DNA from: Chitinophagaceae bacterium
GTDB taxonomy: Bacteria; Bacteroidota; Bacteroidia; Chitinophagales; Chitinophagaceae
Direction of reading: 5' to 3'
NCBI GenBank assembly: GCA_947483345.1
Contig: CANKNL010000105.1
Location: 1-9,348, forward strand
DNA length: 9,348 nt
Below, one piece after another: positions 6,372 through 9,348 of the stretch; the stretch's first letter is position 1; every line of letters starts with the position of its first letter. The notes below the pieces were generated by a model. The model searched no databases. It had not been told where the DNA came from and was given only the letters and a program-made list of their open reading frames with translations. The position numbers and the translations under genes are program-made.

Positions 6372-6710
6372 ATGCTTTCTAAAAAAGATAAGGATTTTAT
6401 AATCTATTGGGAAAAGGAAAGGGACCAGCAAAGCCGTTTTGGCACTAAATTGATCTCCGGCTTACCCATGGCTATTTTATTTTGTTTACCCATATTACTT
6501 TTTATAGCAGCCATATTCCTTTTTTTTCCGGTATGGTACACCAGGGTTTCAAACCAAATGGAGGGGGCGATGGTTACGATCTTAATGGCCATTATTATTT
6601 GTATCCTGTTTTTCTCCTATTTTCGAATGCAGTATAAATGGGAAATGAATGAACAGCTTTACCTGGAATTAAAGCATAAAGAAAATAAAATCGATAATTT
6701 TACAAATTAA
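6372..6710 (+). CDS. Small two-helix membrane protein, conserved in Bacteroidota
   Basis: The 112-residue protein has a charged N-terminus (DKDFIIYWEKERDQQSRFG, about 7-25), a first hydrophobic helix at about 30-54 (from GLPMAILF to FFPVWY), a short loop, a second helix at about 66-86 (MVTILMAIIICILFF), and a charged tail with KWEMNEQLYLELK (88-100). Two helices put both ends on the same side, probably cytoplasmic. From memory, the FIxYWExxR start, GLP before helix 1 and KWEMNEQxYLEL after helix 2 recur in uncharacterised Bacteroidota proteins, which suggests selection and not a random open frame. The function is unknown. It is the first gene of a plus-strand group, 21 bases ahead of the FKBP gene, and diverges from the HU operon. 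The start is set by the ATG; translation may be leaderless. Confidence 0.75.
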   Translation: MLSKKDKDFIIYWEKERDQQSRFGTKLISGLPMAILFCLPILLFIAAIFLFFPVWYTRVSNQMEGAMVTILMAIIICILFFSYFRMQYKWEMNEQLYLELKHKENKIDNFTN

Positions 6711-6731
6711 AATATAAACAAACACTAAAAA

Positions 6732-7226
6732 ATGATCAAAAAACACTTTTACCTATTCGCCATTACTTTTTTAACTATCATAATGGGCGGTTGTTCTAAG
6801 ACTGATAACATTGAGGGCAATAATTGCGTGGCTAATAATACCGGCATACCAACTGCAGCAGAAGTGGCTTCGTTACAGGCTTATTTAACTGCAAATAATA
6901 TTATAGCAAGCCAACATCCGGATGGTTTTTTTTACAGAATTATTACGCAGGGATCGGGAGCAACGCCAAATTTAGCTTCTACTGTTACCGTAAAATATAC
7001 AGGAACATTAACCAATGGTATTGTGTTTGATCAAAATAATACCGGGGCCAGCTTTTTTTTATCACAATTAATATTGGGATGGAGAAAAGGGTTGCCTTTA
7101 ATTCAAAAAGGCGGGGCCATTCTTTTATATTTACCTCCATCCCTGGGTTATGGCTGTTCTTCAATAGGTGCTATACCCCCTGGTTCAAACCTGATTTTTT
7201 CAATTGAACTTATAAACGTTCAATAA
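6732..7226 (+). CDS. FKBP-type peptidyl-prolyl cis-trans isomerase, lipoprotein
   Basis: The 164-residue product catalyses cis-trans isomerisation of X-Pro bonds, probably helping envelope proteins fold. It has a lipoprotein signal peptide with lipobox IMGG-C (Cys 21), so it should be anchored in an envelope membrane, facing the periplasm or the surface. After a linker, the FKBP domain spans about 72-164: TVTVKYTGTL (84-93), GIVFD (96-100), the LGWRKGLPLI segment with W117 (FKBP12 W59), LYLPPSLGYG (132-141 region, Tyr 140 = FKBP12 Y82) and FSIELINV at the end. The aromatic pocket residues I can place (Tyr 89, Phe 99, Trp 117, Tyr 140, Phe 156) and Asp 100 are kept, so activity is likely. Cys 32 and Cys 141 are unpaired elsewhere and could form a disulfide next to the pocket. 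An A-rich leader precedes the ATG; only 10 bases separate its stop from the L-serine dehydratase start. Confidence 0.92.
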   Translation: MIKKHFYLFAITFLTIIMGGCSKTDNIEGNNCVANNTGIPTAAEVASLQAYLTANNIIASQHPDGFFYRIITQGSGATPNLASTVTVKYTGTLTNGIVFDQNNTGASFFLSQLILGWRKGLPLIQKGGAILLYLPPSLGYGCSSIGAIPPGSNLIFSIELINVQ

Positions 7227-7236
7227 ATTTAATTTC

Positions 7237-8664
7237 TTGAATCACGAATCCATTTCGGTTTTCGACATGTTTAAAATTGGTGTAGGGCCATCCAGTAGCC
7301 ACACCTTAGGCCCCTGGCGTGCGGCTCTAAGCTTTACCAATTCTTTGGAAGAAAAAAAAATATTGAACGAGGTAAAGGCCATTCGTGTTTTATTATATGG
7401 CTCATTAGCTAAAACCGGTGTTGGACATGGGACTGATATTGCCATTCAATTGGGTTTAAGTGGCGATGACCCAGTTAATTTTGATGTGCATCATATTGAT
7501 GCCAAAATTTCGGATATCAGGTTGATGAAAAAAATTCTGCTTTCCGGTAAACATGAAATTGATTTTAACCCGGCAGAGGATATTGAATTTTTAATGGGAG
7601 AATCCTTACCCTTTCATCCCAATGCTTTAAGTTTTTTAGTGAGTCTGCATAATGGTGAAAATTTTGCAGAAACTTTTTATTCTGTAGGAGGTGGCTTTGT
7701 AATCAGAGAAGGAGAGTCGGCGGATGGTACTGCAAATGTTCATCTTCCTTTTCCAATTAACACAGCCAATGAATTGCTGCATTGGTGTATGAAAACAGGA
7801 TTGAATATTAGTGATGTAGTTTTGGAAAATGAAAATAGCTGGCGTTCTGAATCTGAAACAAAAGCTGGCTTAATCAATATCTGGAATCTGATGAAGGCAA
7901 GTATTTACAGGGGTTGTCATAGGGATGGTATTTTACCTGGCGGGCTTCAGGTAAAACGTCGGGCTGCCGGATTAAACAAAAAATTAATCAATGGCAGGCT
8001 TTATGCTGATTATGACAGTTGGTTAACCTGTATTAAACAGGGCGGTAATGATTTTTCTTATATTTTGGATTGGGTAAGTTGTTTTGCCTTAGCTGTTAAT
8101 GAAGAGAATGCCAGCTTTGGCAGAGTTGTAACAGCACCTACAAATGGTGCTGCTGGTGTAATACCTGCCGTATTACAGTACTTTATTGCCTTTTGTGATG
8201 GCCATTCAGATAATAAAATTATTCATTTTTTATTAACAGCTGCCGAGGTAGGAAGTATCTTTAAGAAGGGAGCTACCATTTCCGCTGCTATGGGTGGGTG
8301 CCAGGCCGAAATTGGGGTTAGCAGTGCCATGGCCGCAGCGGCTCTTACTGAATGTATGGGAGGCACACAGCGGCAGGCTTTAATGGCTGCTGAAATAGCT
8401 ATGGAACACCACCTGGGTATGACCTGTGATCCTATTGGCGGACTGGTTCAGGTGCCCTGTATTGAGCGCAATGCCATGGGGGCCATTAAGGCCATTACGG
8501 CGAGTCAACTGGCAATGCAAAGTTCGCCCGATTATGCCAAGGTTAGTTTAGATGGCGTTATAAAAACCATGTGGGAAACGGCTTTGGATATGAACCATAA
8601 ATACAAAGAAACAGCCGATGGGGGGCTGGCGGTGAATGTACCGTTGAGTCTCAGTGAGTGCTAG
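7237..8664 (+). CDS. sdaA: L-serine ammonia-lyase (L-serine dehydratase), single-chain Fe-S type
   Basis: This 475-residue cytoplasmic enzyme deaminates L-serine to pyruvate and ammonia using a [4Fe-4S] cluster, without PLP. The beta domain is N-terminal, with GVGPSSSHTLGPWRAA (15-30) and GHGTD (63-67). The alpha domain follows from about residue 200, with TAPTNGAAGVIPA (299-311), AAMGGCQAEIG (350-360), MTCDPIGG (395-402) and PCIERNAMG (407-415). The cluster ligands are C355, C397 and C408; their spacing of 42 and 11 equals that of C343, C385 and C396 in the Legionella pneumophila enzyme. The protein ends in Cys (C475), as in that enzyme, where the terminal Cys enters the active site as an internal inhibitor. 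The start is TTG at 7237: no ATG or GTG lies between it and the upstream in-frame stop, and the first downstream ATG (residue 11) would cut the conserved SVFDMFKIG segment. The gene lies 10 bases after the FKBP gene, so co-transcription is likely. Confidence 0.95.
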   Translation: MNHESISVFDMFKIGVGPSSSHTLGPWRAALSFTNSLEEKKILNEVKAIRVLLYGSLAKTGVGHGTDIAIQLGLSGDDPVNFDVHHIDAKISDIRLMKKILLSGKHEIDFNPAEDIEFLMGESLPFHPNALSFLVSLHNGENFAETFYSVGGGFVIREGESADGTANVHLPFPINTANELLHWCMKTGLNISDVVLENENSWRSESETKAGLINIWNLMKASIYRGCHRDGILPGGLQVKRRAAGLNKKLINGRLYADYDSWLTCIKQGGNDFSYILDWVSCFALAVNEENASFGRVVTAPTNGAAGVIPAVLQYFIAFCDGHSDNKIIHFLLTAAEVGSIFKKGATISAAMGGCQAEIGVSSAMAAAALTECMGGTQRQALMAAEIAMEHHLGMTCDPIGGLVQVPCIERNAMGAIKAITASQLAMQSSPDYAKVSLDGVIKTMWETALDMNHKYKETADGGLAVNVPLSLSEC

Positions 8665-8673
8665 TTTTTTTCT

Positions 8674-8708
8674 AAAGTAAAAAGTTAAAAGTCAAAATGA
8701 AAAATTTG
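8674..8708 (+). repeat. Heptamer array, consensus AAAGTNA (left arm)
   Basis: Five head-to-tail 7-base units follow the L-serine dehydratase stop by nine bases: AAAGTAA, AAAGTTA, AAAGTCA, AAATGAA and AAATTTG. The first three are clean and the last two degenerate. The first two (8674-8687) are the exact reverse complement of 8744-8757 in the opposite array; the third matches 8765-8771. Confidence 0.7.
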
Positions 8709-8743
8709 GAGTCTGCTTTTAAATAAAGCCTGGTTCTTCATTC

Positions 8744-8771
8744 TAACTTTTTACTTTTGAATTTTGACTTT
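8744..8771 (-). repeat. Heptamer array, consensus TNACTTT (right arm, inverted)
   Basis: Four in-register units, TAACTTT, TTACTTT, TGAATTT and TGACTTT, are the same heptamer family as 8674-8708 read on the other strand. The array stops four bases before the smpB stop codon. Between the arrays, GCTTT (8715-8719) and AAAGC (8725-8729) can form a small inner hairpin. With the 14-base perfect outer stem, the whole block may act as a two-way terminator or 3'-end structure for the converging sdaA and smpB transcripts, though neither side has a classic compact hairpin with a U-run. Confidence 0.65.
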
Positions 8772-8775
8772 GCAT

Positions 8776-9213
8776 TTACACACCGTACTTCCGTTTAATA
8801 TCCCTGTCTGTTTCCCGCTCTTTAATAGAATCTCTTTTATCGTATATTTTTTTGCCTTTACCCAAACCTATCTCCATTTTAAAATATCCCGACTCGGCTA
8901 AAAATAATCTTAACGGAATAATAGAATACCCTTTCTCTTTAATTTTACCTTCCAGTTTTCGCAGTTCACGTTTGTTAAGCAGGAGTTTTCTTTCCTGCAA
9001 AGGTTCGTGGTTGCTGTAGGTACCAAATGCATATTCGGAAATGTGCAGACTTTTTACAAAAAGTTCGCCATGATGAAAAAGGCAATAACTATCATTAAAA
9101 CTGGCTTTACCGGCCCGTAAAGATTTTATTTCGGTACCACTGAGTACCATACCGGCAATATAAGTTGCTTCAAAAAAATATTCGTAATGCGCCTTGCGGT
9201 TAGTGAGTTCCAA
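8776..9213 (-). CDS. smpB: SsrA-binding protein SmpB
   Basis: The 145-residue protein binds tmRNA and brings it to stalled ribosomes, starting trans-translation, which releases the ribosome and tags the incomplete protein for degradation. Family features: NRKAHYEY (5-12), GTEIKSLRAGK (26-36), the H-x-x-P-x-x-ERKLLL region (69-79), GYSIIPLRLF (95-104) and the basic C-terminal tail GKGKKIYDKR...KRKYGV (118-145), which enters the mRNA channel in an arrested ribosome. Length and motifs are complete. The start is TTG (9211-9213): no ATG or GTG exists between it and the upstream in-frame stop, and the first downstream ATG (residue 22) would delete the tmRNA-binding NRKA strand. A possible -7 element lies just upstream. 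The partial upstream gene on the same strand ends 54 bases away, so separate or shared transcription are both possible. No tmRNA gene is in the window. Confidence 0.97.
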   Translation of the reverse strand: MELTNRKAHYEYFFEATYIAGMVLSGTEIKSLRAGKASFNDSYCLFHHGELFVKSLHISEYAFGTYSNHEPLQERKLLLNKRELRKLEGKIKEKGYSIIPLRLFLAESGYFKMEIGLGKGKKIYDKRDSIKERETDRDIKRKYGV

Positions 9214-9227
9214 TGACTGTTTTTTTG

Positions 9228-9235
9228 CAAAGATA
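9228..9235 (-). promoter_or_regulatory. Putative -7 element (TATCTTTG) for smpB
   Basis: On the minus strand, TATCTTTG fits TAnnTTTG, 14 bases before the TTG start, predicting a very short leader. No -33 TTTG is visible 19 bases further upstream, where the sequence is A-rich. A small tandem TTTGCC repeat (plus 9236-9250) lies in between. Weak support. Confidence 0.35.
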
Positions 9236-9267
9236 TTGCCTTTGCCTTTGTTTTTTTAGCTATAAAA

Positions 9268-9348
9268 TTATTTGATGATGGTTACAAATCCGGTAACAGG
9301 ATCCCTTCCGCTGCCAGGTTCAATGATAAAGTAATAAGTATCCATAGG
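9268..9348 (-). CDS. C-terminal end of a probable T9SS/gliding-motility C-terminal-domain protein, partial
   Basis: A reading frame enters from the right edge on the minus strand and ends at TAA (9268-9270), leaving the last 26 residues. They begin PMDTYYFIIEPGSG and end TGFVTIIK. This resembles the end of the type-B T9SS sorting domain (gliding-motility-associated C-terminal domain, CHU_C), which typically closes with a PxGTYYYxI strand, a Gly/Pro turn and a GxVTIIR strand ending at or near the C-terminus. If so, the missing part is a large secreted, surface-attached or adhesin-like protein exported by the type IX system. The fragment is too short for certainty, and other beta-sandwich endings are possible. 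Confidence 0.6.
   Translation of the reverse strand, partial: PMDTYYFIIEPGSGRDPVTGFVTIIK

Noticed and set aside
6404..7445. Minus-strand open frames at 6404-6592 and 7242-7445
   Set aside because: They are shadows of the small membrane-protein gene and of the L-serine dehydratase N-terminus, whose protein motifs are clear.
1..9348. A defence island, phage, transposon or CRISPR system
   Set aside because: I found no transposase, integrase, nuclease, reverse transcriptase, toxin-antitoxin pair or regularly spaced direct repeats with spacers. The heptamer arrays lack spacers.

Overview
The window looks like ordinary chromosome from an AT-rich Bacteroidota species, most likely a member of the Chitinophagaceae (family-level placement is inference). 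The evidence: GroEL and SmpB of Bacteroidota type, an HU-CCDC81-like protein with one membrane segment, the C-terminal end of a probable type IX secretion (T9SS) cargo, TAnnTTTG -7 promoter elements instead of TATAAT, and no clear Shine-Dalgarno sequences but A-rich leaders before start codons. There is no tRNA, rRNA, CRISPR array, transposase or phage gene, and base composition looks even throughout.

Layout. The window opens inside groEL (+), about 15 codons after its real start, and groEL ends in a strong intrinsic terminator. A 233-base gap then holds a 14-base palindrome and a probable promoter for an exported TPR plus Ppx/GppA-like (ASKHA-fold) protein (+). This gene converges on a TylF-type O-methyltransferase (-), with a perfect bidirectional terminator between them. 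Next come three minus-strand genes read in the order HU-CCDC81/SPOR-like membrane protein, YhhN-family membrane protein, small SET-domain protein. The last two overlap by ATGA, so this is probably one operon. A short divergent promoter region (6293-6371) separates it from a plus-strand group: a small two-helix membrane protein, an FKBP-type lipoprotein and a single-chain iron-sulfur L-serine dehydratase that starts with TTG. The dehydratase converges on smpB (-, also TTG start), with an inverted pair of heptamer repeat arrays between them. Upstream of smpB lies the last 26 codons of a probable T9SS/gliding-motility C-terminal-domain protein (-).

How the genes relate. Several products concern protein quality control: GroEL folding in the cytoplasm, SmpB/tmRNA ribosome rescue, and an envelope FKBP prolyl isomerase. 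They are in separate transcription units, so this is a loose theme and not a demonstrated system. The least understood parts are the exported Ppx/GppA-like protein, the HU/YhhN/SET operon and the heptamer arrays. I do not see a convincing new multi-gene defence or metabolic system.
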